Of a stretch of DNA of 64,000 bases, positions 1 through 8,182 are shown piece after piece. Source of the DNA: Halochromatium glycolicum (GTDB lineage Bacteria > Pseudomonadota > Gammaproteobacteria > Chromatiales > Chromatiaceae); NCBI RefSeq assembly GCF_016584085.1, contig NZ_NRSJ01000008.1, positions 1-64,000 on the forward strand. The letters run 5' to 3'. The notes below the pieces were generated by a model. The model ran no database searches, had not been told where the DNA came from, and saw only the letters and a list, made by a program, of their open reading frames with translations. The translations under genes were made by a program, and so were the position numbers. The stretch's first letter is position 1. The number at the start of each line of letters is the position of its first letter.

Positions 1-1
1 G

Positions 2-346
2 ATGGCGTACCGGCTCAAGAAACTCTCCGAATACGTCCGTGGTTGGATGGGCTACTTCGGCATCTCGGACTACTACCGGCCGATTCCCGAGCTGGACCAC
101 TGGCTGCGGCGGCGCATCCGCCTGTGCTACTGGAAACAGTGGCGCGGGGTGCGCAATCGCATTCGCCAGTTGCTGGCCCTGGGGTCGTCGAAGCGTGCCG
201 CGATCTGGACGGGCATGAGCTCCAAGAGCTACTGGCATCTGTCCCGCTCGCTGGGCACGCAAACCGGGATGACCAATGACTGGCTGAAAGGCCAGGGCTT
301 GATCAGCATTCGCGATCAGTGGATGAAAGCGCATGGCTATGCCTAA
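2..346 (+). CDS. Group II intron reverse transcriptase/maturase, C-terminal part (gene runs off the left edge)
   Basis: The first 114 codons are the thumb/maturase-specific (GIIM) end of a group II intron-encoded protein, recognised from RGWMGYFGIS, the WKQWR element and the terminal stretch SNDWLK-like/KAHGYA. This domain binds the intron RNA and helps it splice and retrotranspose. The reverse transcriptase domain lies outside the window, so the apparent ATG at 2 is only an internal methionine. The protein ends without an HNH endonuclease domain, as in many bacterial introns that lack the En domain. The stop codon is followed at once by intron RNA domains V and VI, which confirms the context. 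Whether the element is complete upstream cannot be judged here. Confidence 0.88.
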   Translation: MAYRLKKLSEYVRGWMGYFGISDYYRPIPELDHWLRRRIRLCYWKQWRGVRNRIRQLLALGSSKRAAIWTGMSSKSYWHLSRSLGTQTGMTNDWLKGQGLISIRDQWMKAHGYA

Positions 347-369
347 AGCGTCGTGTGCTCCCTTCTTGT

Positions 370-440
370 GAATCGCCTAGTGCGGACCCGCATGCTAGGT
401 GGTGTGGGGAGGGCGGGCTAAACACCCGCCCTTACCCGAT
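370..440 (+). ncRNA. Group II intron 3' end, domains V and VI
   Basis: Directly after the maturase stop there is a hairpin of the domain V type (376-399, CCTAG/GCG paired to CGC/CTAGG) followed by GGTGGTGTGG and a second hairpin with perfect arms GGGCGGG and CCCGCCC around an A-rich loop (domain VI, which carries the branch-point adenosine). The sequence then closes with TTACCCGAT, a usual bacterial group II intron 3' boundary, so I place the 3' splice site near 440. Domain V is the catalytic core. The exact boundary is inferred from memory of such introns. Confidence 0.75.
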
Positions 441-458
441 TATGCGCCAATCTTCGAC

Positions 459-474
459 GTACAATTACTTGTAC
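459..474 (+). promoter_or_regulatory. Probable YefM operator palindrome
   Basis: GTACAA-TTAC-TTGTAC is a perfect 6-bp inverted repeat 24 bp upstream of the yefM start codon. In E. coli the YefM antitoxin binds palindromes with a TGTACA core in its own promoter, so this is the expected autoregulatory site. Binding is inferred from position and similarity only. Confidence 0.55.
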
Positions 475-498
475 CAAGACATTTTAAAGGCTAGGCCA

Positions 499-750
499 AT
501 GAATACAATTACGTACTCCGAAGCGCGCAGTAAGTTAGCGGACACGATGGAAAAAGTGTGTGATGACCACGCGCCGATGATTATTACCCGGAAAAATTCC
601 CGCTCGGTAGTGATGATCTCCCTTGATGACTACCAAGCCCTTGAAGAAACAGCATATTTGCTCCGTAGCCCGAAAAACGCCCGGCGCTTGCTGGAATCCG
701 TTGCCGAGCTTGAGCACGGTGGCGGTATCGAGCGGAAACTTGTGGAATGA
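499..750 (+). CDS. yefM: YefM-type antitoxin (Phd/YefM family)
   Basis: This 83-residue protein begins MNTITYSEARSKLADTME and contains the Phd/YefM N-terminal DNA-binding fold (TRKNSRSVVMISLDDYQALEE), followed by a flexible C-terminal tail that wraps the toxin. It neutralises the YoeB RNase and represses its own operon, probably through the palindrome at 459-474. The ATG at 499 was chosen because it gives the usual family length and the first MNT residues; the open frame extends upstream into the intron end but without family similarity. The stop overlaps the toxin start by 4 nt (ATGA), typical of translational coupling in type II toxin-antitoxin pairs. Confidence 0.93.
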   Translation: MNTITYSEARSKLADTMEKVCDDHAPMIITRKNSRSVVMISLDDYQALEETAYLLRSPKNARRLLESVAELEHGGGIERKLVE

Positions 751-1001
751 AGCTGATTTTTTCCGAACACGCATGGGACGATTATCTTTATTGGCAGCGC
801 GCAGATAAAAAACTACTAAAAAGAATCAACTTGCTCATTCAAGACATTCAGCGTTCTCCGTTTGAAGGAATCGGCAAACCGGAACCTTTGAAACATGCGC
901 TGTCTGGCTACTGGTCGAGGCGAATAAACGACGAGCACCGTTTTGTTTACAAAGTAGAAGATGACTCACTTTTTATCGCCCAACTTCGACATCACTACTG
1001 A
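747..1001 (+). CDS. yoeB: YoeB-type toxin, ribosome-dependent mRNA interferase
   Basis: This 84-residue Txe/YoeB family toxin cleaves mRNA in the ribosomal A site when free of YefM. The residues known to matter in E. coli YoeB fall at identical positions: Glu46 (GKPEPLKH), Arg65 (DEHRFVY) and His83-Tyr84 at the extreme C-terminus (RHHY). Length equals that of E. coli YoeB, and nothing is truncated, so the toxin looks functional. It is the second gene of a two-gene operon. The codon use is more AT-rich than in most neighbouring genes, in keeping with horizontal acquisition of such modules. Confidence 0.95.
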   Translation: MKLIFSEHAWDDYLYWQRADKKLLKRINLLIQDIQRSPFEGIGKPEPLKHALSGYWSRRINDEHRFVYKVEDDSLFIAQLRHHY

Positions 1002-1594
1002 TGGTATCTGCGCATAACAGTTAACTAGGCAGCAGACTGTGTGTCGCGTGCTACCCTGGAGGCAGCCTAGCACAATAGTGGACCGGTTTACGCATGTTCG
1101 GAACGCGCGCCCGAACGTAACGAGCCATGCGGCTGGCGATTGATCGTCGCGGCGCGTGTCGGGGCGACACGTCCGGTTGGGGCCGGTATCTAGAGTGAGT
1201 GTCCCGTGGGCGCGGGCCTGCCAATGCGTGCCCCTTGTACGCCAGCGAGCAGAGGAGTTGGTTGGGGCGGTACGCGCCAAGCGGCTGTCGGGGGTGTGGG
1301 CGAAGGACATCGCGGCAGTCTTTCCTCGTTTCGCCCGCGACGAGCAGCGGAATGATTGGCAGTTTCGCCAAACCGTGGGCGGCCTGCAATTGCTGCTCAT
1401 TGACGTGGCGCAATCGGAGTAGCAAGGGCTCTTATTGGGAGTATTTGGGAATCGGACCGCGAGCTGGAAGCCGAGCATCCGACATGGGCCATGGCCATGG
1501 CGCGTGATGCACCGATTGAGGCCAAGCACAGGTATGAATGGCTCACTTCAACGAAGGCGCTGGTGACGCAATTGGTATAGACGCTTCGCTGAGC
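1002..1594. other. 593-bp stretch without a confident gene, possible degenerate coding remnant
   Basis: No open frame here resembles a family I know. One plus-strand frame near 1430-1580 reads IWESDRELEAEHPTWAMAMA and continues to a TAG at 1578-1580; it looks protein-like but has no start, so it may be the tail of a decayed gene. An 88-codon frame at 1156-1422 is not recognisable. The stretch separates the toxin-antitoxin pair from the convergent lipid operon. Confidence 0.3.
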
Positions 1595-4567
1595 TTAGGC
1601 GCCAATAGGGGCTGCCGCCTCGCCGCAATGCGCAGCGATGTAGGCCCTTGCATCGTGCCGTAGCTGCACCGCCGCCTGCCAGTCGTTCCCGGCCGGCCAC
1701 AAAGGCTCGCCGATGCTGATCCGCACCCGGCCCCAGTGCGGGACGAAGGTGTTGCCGGGGTAAAGCGCACGGCTGCCCTGGATGGACACCGGCAGCACGG
1801 GCACATTGGCGCCGGCGGCGGTGATGAAGGCGCCCATCCGGAACGGCAGCAGGCCGGGCTGTTGGCGGAAGGTGCCCTCGGGGAAGAAACCGAGTGGACG
1901 GCCGGCGTCGAGGGTCGCTTGGAAACGGCGCATGTCCTCGGTGCTGCGCAGCAGGTCGAAGCGGTCCACGAACAGGCTGTCGAGACGTTGCATCGGCCAG
2001 CGTATGAACGGGTTGGTGCGCAGCCCCGCGGCGGCGACGAAGATGAGGGGACGGCGGATCTGCTGGATCAGCAGGCCGACGTCGAGGTAGCTCTGGTGGT
2101 TCGCAACCAGCACGAACGGCTGACCAGGCGGCGGGACGCGCTCGAGGCCCTGTACATGGAGCGGAACCAGCGCGAGGCGACGCAGGAGTGCGACGCCGGC
2201 TCGCGCCGCACGCCAGCGCAGGACCAGCGAGGGTGCTGCGATGATGCCGAGCCAGAACGGCGGCGCCAGCAGCCCGAACAGCAGCCAGGCGTAGCCGGCG
2301 TAGAGCCGCGCCGGCAGCCGCTGGACGAAGCGCAGCGCCACGGCGCCGAGCGCGGCGGCGCTCACCCGCAGCAGCTGCCAGAACGGCTTCGGCGCTCCCG
2401 CGGCGAGCTTGCCAGCGGCCCAGCGCTCGCGCGCGCTGCCGCGGCGGAGCTTACCGCTGGAAGTCTTGGGGATGGCGCGCGGCGGCACCAGCAGGATCTC
2501 CTCGGGCGGCAGACCCAGCACCTCGACCGCGCGCTCCCGCAGGTGCTGCGCCAGCGCGGTGCGCCGGGCTGGGTCGCGCTCGCGCGTCTCGGCGGCCAGC
2601 ACCAGCCGCTCGCTGCCGCGCTGCGGGTCGGGCGCGGCGAAGGCGACGACGCAGCCCTTGCGGATGCCAGGCAGCTCGCCGATCGCCTGCTCCAGCTCGT
2701 AGGGATAGAGGTTGCGCCCACCGCGGATGATCAGGTCCTTGACCCGGCCGGTCAGGTACAGCTCGCCGTCGGCGAGGTAGCCCCGGTCGCCGGTATCGTG
2801 CCAGCGCTCACCGTCGATCTCCCGGATCAGCTTCGCCGTCGCCGCCGGGTTGCGGTAGTAGCCGCGGGTCGCGGAGGGACCCTGGAACCAGACCTGGCCC
2901 TCGTGGCGCTCCGGCAGCGCTTGGCCGTTCTCGGCGGTGATCCGCACTGCGTAGCCCGGCAGCGCTCGGCCGCAGCTCACCACGCGGGTCGCCTGCGGGT
3001 CATCACAGGGCACGGGCAGCGCGCGGCCGGCGGTGGTGAAGCGCTCACGGTCGATGCAATCGATCGCCGGGCCGCGGCTGGCCGGCGGGAAGCTGAGCCC
3101 GACCGCTGCTTCCGCCAGCCCGTAGACCGGCGCCAGCGCATCAGGGCTGAGCCCGCAGCGGCCGAAGCGCTCGGCGAAACGATCCAGCGTCTCGGCGCTG
3201 ACCGGCTCAGCACCGTTCAGGGCGCGGCGCCAGCAGCTCAGGTCCAGACCGGCGAGGTCGGCGTCGCGGATGCGCTTCAGACAGAGCTCGTAGGCGAAGT
3301 TGGGGGCCGCCGAGAGGGTGCCGCGGTGACGGTGGATCGCCTCGAGCCAGCGCCGCGGCCGGGCCAAGAAGCTGAGCGGTGACATCGAGACCAACGGGAC
3401 GCCGAAGTAGAGGCTGCCGAGCCAGGCGCCGATCAGGCCCATGTCGTGGTAGAGCGGTAACCAGCTGACGAAGACGTCGTCAGGGCGCGCCGCGACCGCG
3501 TCGCACATGGCGCGGATGTTGGCGAGCAGGTCGGCGTGGCTCAGCACCACGCCCTTGGGCTGGCCGGTGCTGCCCGAGGTGTACTGCAGGAAGGCGATGT
3601 CGTCCGGCTTGCGGGCTGCTGCGGCGGTGATCGGCGCGGCCTCGGTGAGGTCACCCGGCTGCAGGATGCCCTGCAGCGACGGCACCTGGGCCCGCAGAAG
3701 CCGCGCGACCGTTAGCGCCTGCGGCACGGTGATCAGCACCATCGCCCCGGCGTTGTCGAGGATGCCGGCATGACGGCGCAGGTGGTCTTCGAGCTGCTCT
3801 GGGCGCGCCGGCGGATAGATGGGCACTGGGATGCCGCCCGCGAGCAGGATGCCGAAGAAGCTCGCGAAATAGTCGAAACTGGTCGGCAGCATCACCGCCA
3901 CGGTGCGACCCGCCTCGAGGCCGCATGTTTGGAGCCCGCCGGCGATGCGGGCCGCCGCCTGGTGCAGCTCGGCATGCGTGATCGGGCGCGGGTCGGGTGC
4001 ATCCTCGTAAAGCAGGATGTGGACTCGCTCCGGCGCCCGCTCGGTATGCCACTCCAACAGTTCCGGCAGCGTGAGGACGGCGCTTGGCAGGGCGTGCGGC
4101 GCGTCCGTATCCGTGCTGGTCGCGGCCACCTCAGGGTGGCCGCTTGCTGCGATGCCTGCCGCCGCGCTGGATGAGCCGGCTGGCGCGGGCTGCAGCCGTT
4201 TCAGCAGGTCCCGCGGTGTCGGCGCCAGCACTGCCTCGTCCGGGAGGCGGGCGCCGAGTCGACGCTCGATCCGGGCGATCAGCTCGGAGCGGCCGATGCT
4301 GTCGAGACCGAGGTCGGCTTCGAGACGGGTGTCGAGGCCGATCTTCCCGGGCGCTAGCGTGATGCCGGACTCGTCGGCAAACTGGCGCAGCAGCGCCAGC
4401 ACCTGCTCGCCGATATCCTGTTGGTCGGTCGCAGCGCTGTCGCGCCTGCCTTCGCCGGAATGGCCTTCGCCGGAATGGCCTTTACCGGCTTCGCCTTCGC
4501 TGACTTCGCTTTCACCGGAGTTGGCGCGCTGCTTCTGCGAAGACTGACCGTGCGACAAGGTCTTCAT
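1595..4567 (-). CDS. ACP / acyl-AMP ligase / PlsC-type acyltransferase fusion protein
   Basis: The 990-residue protein has three modules. Residues 50-128 form an acyl carrier domain with the phosphopantetheine serine at about Ser90 (LGLDSIGRSE). Residues 165-720 form an AMP-forming fatty-acyl ligase of the FadD/FAAL type (P-loop YTSGSTGQPKG at 329-339, then TGDRGYL and a C-terminal KTSSGKLRR). After a hydrophobic segment (about 755-790) comes a lysophospholipid acyltransferase domain with NHQSYLD at 823-829 and FPEGTF near 895. The arrangement suggests that a free fatty acid is activated, loaded on the internal ACP, and transferred in cis to a lysophospholipid at the membrane. E. coli Aas does a related job with other domain order and no built-in ACP. 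The first 45 residues hold a short 5-residue duplication (HSGEG). It lies 15 bp after the acyl-CoA synthetase gene, so the two are probably one operon. Substrates are inferred. Confidence 0.85.
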   Translation of the reverse strand: MKTLSHGQSSQKQRANSGESEVSEGEAGKGHSGEGHSGEGRRDSAATDQQDIGEQVLALLRQFADESGITLAPGKIGLDTRLEADLGLDSIGRSELIARIERRLGARLPDEAVLAPTPRDLLKRLQPAPAGSSSAAAGIAASGHPEVAATSTDTDAPHALPSAVLTLPELLEWHTERAPERVHILLYEDAPDPRPITHAELHQAAARIAGGLQTCGLEAGRTVAVMLPTSFDYFASFFGILLAGGIPVPIYPPARPEQLEDHLRRHAGILDNAGAMVLITVPQALTVARLLRAQVPSLQGILQPGDLTEAAPITAAAARKPDDIAFLQYTSGSTGQPKGVVLSHADLLANIRAMCDAVAARPDDVFVSWLPLYHDMGLIGAWLGSLYFGVPLVSMSPLSFLARPRRWLEAIHRHRGTLSAAPNFAYELCLKRIRDADLAGLDLSCWRRALNGAEPVSAETLDRFAERFGRCGLSPDALAPVYGLAEAAVGLSFPPASRGPAIDCIDRERFTTAGRALPVPCDDPQATRVVSCGRALPGYAVRITAENGQALPERHEGQVWFQGPSATRGYYRNPAATAKLIREIDGERWHDTGDRGYLADGELYLTGRVKDLIIRGGRNLYPYELEQAIGELPGIRKGCVVAFAAPDPQRGSERLVLAAETRERDPARRTALAQHLRERAVEVLGLPPEEILLVPPRAIPKTSSGKLRRGSARERWAAGKLAAGAPKPFWQLLRVSAAALGAVALRFVQRLPARLYAGYAWLLFGLLAPPFWLGIIAAPSLVLRWRAARAGVALLRRLALVPLHVQGLERVPPPGQPFVLVANHQSYLDVGLLIQQIRRPLIFVAAAGLRTNPFIRWPMQRLDSLFVDRFDLLRSTEDMRRFQATLDAGRPLGFFPEGTFRQQPGLLPFRMGAFITAAGANVPVLPVSIQGSRALYPGNTFVPHWGRVRISIGEPLWPAGNDWQAAVQLRHDARAYIAAHCGEAAAPIGA

Positions 4568-4582
4568 CCTCAGGGTCTTGGC

Positions 4583-6745
4583 TTAGCCGCTCTTGCCGCG
4601 GAGGGCGGGTCGTGGTCGGCTGTAGAGGGCCTCGAGGGCGGGTCCGAATTCCGCCATCAGCTCCGGTCGCTTCAGCTTCATCGTCGGCGTGATCAGGCCG
4701 TTGTCGATGGTCCAAGCTGACCGTGTCAGATGAACCGCGTGCACCTGGGCATAGCCCGGGAAGTCGCTCAGCCTGGCTGCGGCCCTGGTGAGGGCCGCAT
4801 CGATCGCTAGAGGATCGGCCAGCGATGAGGGGTCGTCCGGGTCCAGGCCGAGTCGAGCGGCAAGCCGACGCCAAGGTGCGTCGCTCAACACCAGCACGGC
4901 GGCGAGGAACTGGCGGCCCTCGCCGACCACCATCGCCTGATCGAACAGCGGCTCCATCGTGAGCGCTGACTCCATCTCGGTCGGCGGGATCTTTTCACCG
5001 GTCGAGGTAACGATGATCTCCTTGAGCCGACCGCGGATGCCGATGAAGCCGTCATCGTCGATCTCGCCGATATCGCCGGTATGCAGCCAGCCCTCAGCGT
5101 CGATCGCCTGGGCCGTTGCGGCCGTCTGCTGCCAGTAGCCTGCACAGACATTGGGTCCGCGCACACAGAGCTCCTGCTGAGCTCCGAGCCGGACCTCGAC
5201 GCCGGGCAGCGGCGGTCCGACCCAGCCCGGTCGGAAGCCCGGTGGTGTGGTGCCGGTCACCACCGGCGCGGCCTCGGTGAGCCCATAGCCCTCGGTGAGC
5301 GGCAGACCGAGACCGACGAAGAAGCGTCCGACCGTCGCCGACAGCGGTGCACCGCCGCTGACCGCGACCCGCAGCCGGCCGCCGAGCCGGCCCCGGATCT
5401 TGCGGGCGACGAGCCGATCGAGCAGCGACCAGCGAATCTGGTCCATCAGGCTCAGGGGTGCTTGCCTGCCTTGGTTCGCCTGGAACCGCTGCCAGCCGAT
5501 GCGCACCGTCGTATCGAGCAGCCGCCGCTGGATGCCCTCTGAACCGAGTTTGCCCTGGATGGCGAGGTAGACCTTGTCGTAGACCCGTGGGACCGACAAC
5601 AGCACGGTCGGGCGGATGGTCATCAGATCGTCGCGCAGTTGGTCGATCGAGCGGGCATAGGCGATGGTGCAGCCGGCCATCATCGGCAGGTAGTGGCCAA
5701 CGGTGCGCTCGAAGGCATGGGCCAGCGGCAGGAACGAGAGGAAGACATCGCTTGGACGCGGCGGGATGCGCGCGATCACGGCCGCGGCGTTGGTGAGGAT
5801 GTTTCGGTGCGAGAGCATCACGCCCTTGCTGCGGCCGGTGGTGCCGGAGGTATAGACGAGTGTCGCGAGTTCATCGGGGTCGGCTGCCGAGTCGAATTCA
5901 GACTGGCTAGCCAGGGAGGCCGGGTGCGACGACGGGTGAGACCTCGGGTGAGACCTCGGGTGAGACGTCGGGTGAGACGTGGGGCGAGGCGTCGAGCCGG
6001 ACCTCGAGCCGAACCTCGAGCCGAACCCCGAGCCGAACCCCGAGCGAGATGCCAAGGTCGAGGGGGCCTTCGCCAACGTCTGCTCCATCTCAGCTGTGGC
6101 GGCGCTTGTTGGCTTGGCAGGGAGCCAGTCGTCGAGGGTACGCAATCGGGGGTCCTGGGCCGAGCTGGGCGCCGAGCCGGGCGCCGAGCCTGGAACGGCG
6201 CCGGTCAGCCGCCTGAAGAGCACCCGTTGCAGCGCCGGCAGCGGATCGGCCTGGGCGACCAGCGCTGCCCAGGGGGCGTCGCTGTCCAGCAGCACGAGCC
6301 GCGCACCGGAATCGGCGAGGATGTGCGCGAGATTGCCTGGGCTGTCGGTGGTGTAGAGCGGCACCGTTACCAGCCCGAGCGTTAGCGCCGCCTGGTCGAA
6401 GCAGACCCAGTCGACGCCGTTCGGCAGGCTCATCGCGACCCGATCGCCGATGGCGAAACCCTCGGCAGCCAATCCGGCGCGCCAGCGCGCGACTTCGGCG
6501 GCGATCTCGTGCCAGCGGTAGTCGCGCCAGCGACCGTTCTCGAACTGGCGGTAGGCGAGGGCACGCGGGGTCCGGCTGACACGGAGCCGGAACAGCCCTG
6601 TCAGCGTTCCGGCCGCTTCCGGCGCGATCGGCTCATCCACGGGCCTTGGGTCCGGTGCTTGCGAGCGGCGCCCTGACCGCGCGAGCGGCGGAAGCAACCG
6701 TCGGCGCGGACCGACGATGCCGCGATCTCTGATGCGAGCCTCCAC
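4583..6745 (-). CDS. Long-chain acyl-CoA synthetase (AMP-forming), FadD15-like
   Basis: A 720-residue ANL-superfamily adenylating enzyme that should make acyl-CoA from fatty acid, ATP and CoA. Motifs seen are LVYTSGTTGRSKGVMLSH (ATP/AMP P-loop), TEGYGLTEAAPVV, GWLHTGDIGEID and the C-terminal hinge lysine region TSTGEKIPPTEME. The start at 6745 is a GTG; the first 45 residues are basic and unconserved, so a shorter start is possible. Just before the P-loop there is an expanded low-complexity insert (about residues 190-290) made of GS-, SHP- and SR-rich repeats, encoded by 12-bp tandem DNA repeats at 5930-6050 and 6165-6190. The insert should loop out of the fold. The gene is first in a probable operon with the ACP-ligase-acyltransferase fusion. 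Confidence 0.87.
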   Translation of the reverse strand: MEARIRDRGIVGPRRRLLPPLARSGRRSQAPDPRPVDEPIAPEAAGTLTGLFRLRVSRTPRALAYRQFENGRWRDYRWHEIAAEVARWRAGLAAEGFAIGDRVAMSLPNGVDWVCFDQAALTLGLVTVPLYTTDSPGNLAHILADSGARLVLLDSDAPWAALVAQADPLPALQRVLFRRLTGAVPGSAPGSAPSSAQDPRLRTLDDWLPAKPTSAATAEMEQTLAKAPSTLASRSGFGSGFGSRFGSRSGSTPRPTSHPTSHPRSHPRSHPSSHPASLASQSEFDSAADPDELATLVYTSGTTGRSKGVMLSHRNILTNAAAVIARIPPRPSDVFLSFLPLAHAFERTVGHYLPMMAGCTIAYARSIDQLRDDLMTIRPTVLLSVPRVYDKVYLAIQGKLGSEGIQRRLLDTTVRIGWQRFQANQGRQAPLSLMDQIRWSLLDRLVARKIRGRLGGRLRVAVSGGAPLSATVGRFFVGLGLPLTEGYGLTEAAPVVTGTTPPGFRPGWVGPPLPGVEVRLGAQQELCVRGPNVCAGYWQQTAATAQAIDAEGWLHTGDIGEIDDDGFIGIRGRLKEIIVTSTGEKIPPTEMESALTMEPLFDQAMVVGEGRQFLAAVLVLSDAPWRRLAARLGLDPDDPSSLADPLAIDAALTRAAARLSDFPGYAQVHAVHLTRSAWTIDNGLITPTMKLKRPELMAEFGPALEALYSRPRPALRGKSG
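5930..6055. repeat. Two abutting 12-bp minisatellite arrays inside the acyl-CoA synthetase gene
   Basis: About four copies of a GGTGAGACCTCG-like 12-mer are followed directly by about four copies of a GAGCCGAACCTC-like 12-mer. Both keep the reading frame and encode SHP- and GSRF/SG-type repeats in a non-conserved loop. Confidence 0.85.
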
Positions 6746-7017
6746 GACAACCTCTCTGCCGCGGTGCCGCAGGAGCGCACACCCCTGGGTGGCGCGGCCA
6801 TCTGGATAAGCCTAGTTCGAGTATAGACCGTGCTGGCGACTCGAAGCGGCAGGATGCCACGCCGCTGACGGCGTTGGCCGCCGGCCAAGATCCGGTGAAT
6901 AGACTGCGCGATGGGGCCTGGCGATGTGCTGATCCGTCAGCCATTCCCGGTCATGCGGGCCCTGGTCATGCCCGGGGGGAGTCTAACGCGGCGAGGAACA
7001 GCAGAGCGCGGCCTCGC

Positions 7018-8019
7018 TCAGCCCCCGGTTGCGTTCATATGGCGGAAGATTACCGGCTTGGCCTCGAGGTCGAAATCATGGCCTCTGGGCTTGATCGCCA
7101 TCGCGTTGACGATCGCGCGTTTGACCGGCTCGTCGTCGAGCGGATTGGCACGCAGCACGCGCCTGAGGTCGGTCGAGTATTCCTGACCGAGACAGAGGAG
7201 CAGCCGCCCCTCGGCGGTGACCCGCACCCGGTTGCAGCTGCCGCAGAAGCTGTGGCTGTGCGGTGAGATGAAGCCGATGCGGGTATCGCTGCCGGCGACG
7301 CGCCAGTAACGCGACGGGCCGCCGGTGCTCTCGGTGGTCGGGATCAGCTCGTAGTGCCGGGCGAGATCGGCGCGAATCGCGTCGCTCGGGTAGAAGGCCT
7401 CGGCGCGGTCGTGATCGCCGATGACGCCGAGCGGCATCTCCTCGATGAAGGAGATATCGAGCCCGCGCTCGAGCGCGAAGCCGACCAGGTCCGCGACCTC
7501 GTCGTGATTGCGGTTCTTCAGCACCACGCTGTTGAGCTTGATGCGGCGGATGCCGGCCGCGCGCGCAGCCTCGATGCCGGCGAGGACCTTGTCCAGCTCG
7601 CCGAGCCGGGTGATGCGCTTGAAGCGCTCGGGGTCCAGTGAGTCGAGACTGATGTTGATCCGGTCGACGCCGGCGGCCTTGAGCCCATCGGCAAAGCGCG
7701 GCAGCTGGGTGCCGTTCGTCGTCAGCGTCAGCTCCTTGAGGCCGTCGAGCGTGCCGAGCGATCGGAATAGGGTCATCACATCGCGACGCACCAACGGCTC
7801 GCCCCCGGTCACCCGCAGCTTGGTGACGCCGAGCTCGGTGAAGCAGCGCCCAAGCCGCGCGAGCTCTTCGAGGGTGAGCACCTGCGCCCGCGGCAGGAAG
7901 GTCATATCCTCGGCCATGCAGTAGACGCAGCGTAGGTCGCAGCGGTCAGTGACCGACAAACGAACATAGGTGACGTGCCGCCCGAAGCGGTCGATCAGGG
8001 CTGGTGGTAGCTGGGACAT
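7018..8019 (-). CDS. moaA: GTP 3',8-cyclase MoaA (molybdenum cofactor biosynthesis)
   Basis: MoaA is a radical SAM enzyme that converts GTP to 3',8-cyclo-7,8-dihydro-GTP, the first step of molybdopterin synthesis. The 333-residue protein shows the N-terminal radical SAM cluster motif CDLRCVYC (Cys27, Cys31, Cys34), the SAM-binding GGEP (VTGGEPLVRR), and the C-terminal second 4Fe-4S motif with FCGSCNRVRVT and LLLCLG. It ends in Gly-Gly, the tail needed for activity in this family. Length is normal. No other moa or moe gene is in the window. A 270-bp gap precedes the lipid operon on the same strand, so it is probably transcribed alone. Confidence 0.96.
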   Translation of the reverse strand: MSQLPPALIDRFGRHVTYVRLSVTDRCDLRCVYCMAEDMTFLPRAQVLTLEELARLGRCFTELGVTKLRVTGGEPLVRRDVMTLFRSLGTLDGLKELTLTTNGTQLPRFADGLKAAGVDRINISLDSLDPERFKRITRLGELDKVLAGIEAARAAGIRRIKLNSVVLKNRNHDEVADLVGFALERGLDISFIEEMPLGVIGDHDRAEAFYPSDAIRADLARHYELIPTTESTGGPSRYWRVAGSDTRIGFISPHSHSFCGSCNRVRVTAEGRLLLCLGQEYSTDLRRVLRANPLDDEPVKRAIVNAMAIKPRGHDFDLEAKPVIFRHMNATGG

Positions 8020-8182
8020 AGGCGGCTGACCTCGAGGCAGGCGCGCTCGGGCGGTTCGGCAGGCTGAAGGTGACCAGGTGACCGGCGACTCGGTATCCGA
8101 AACGCCGGCCTCGCGCTACGATTCTGCCGTGAGGTTTGGTCAAGATACAAACAGACAACCACAAGGGGATTGAGGAGGACCC

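Noticed and set aside
1156..1422. An 88-codon plus-strand frame in the gap after yoeB
   Set aside because: No ribosome site, no recognisable domain, and equally long frames exist on the other strand.
1736..3382. A 548-codon plus-strand frame opposite the lipid fusion gene
   Set aside because: It is the complement of a well-supported gene and reads as Arg/Gln/Gly-rich sequence without family motifs; high GC makes long antisense frames common here.
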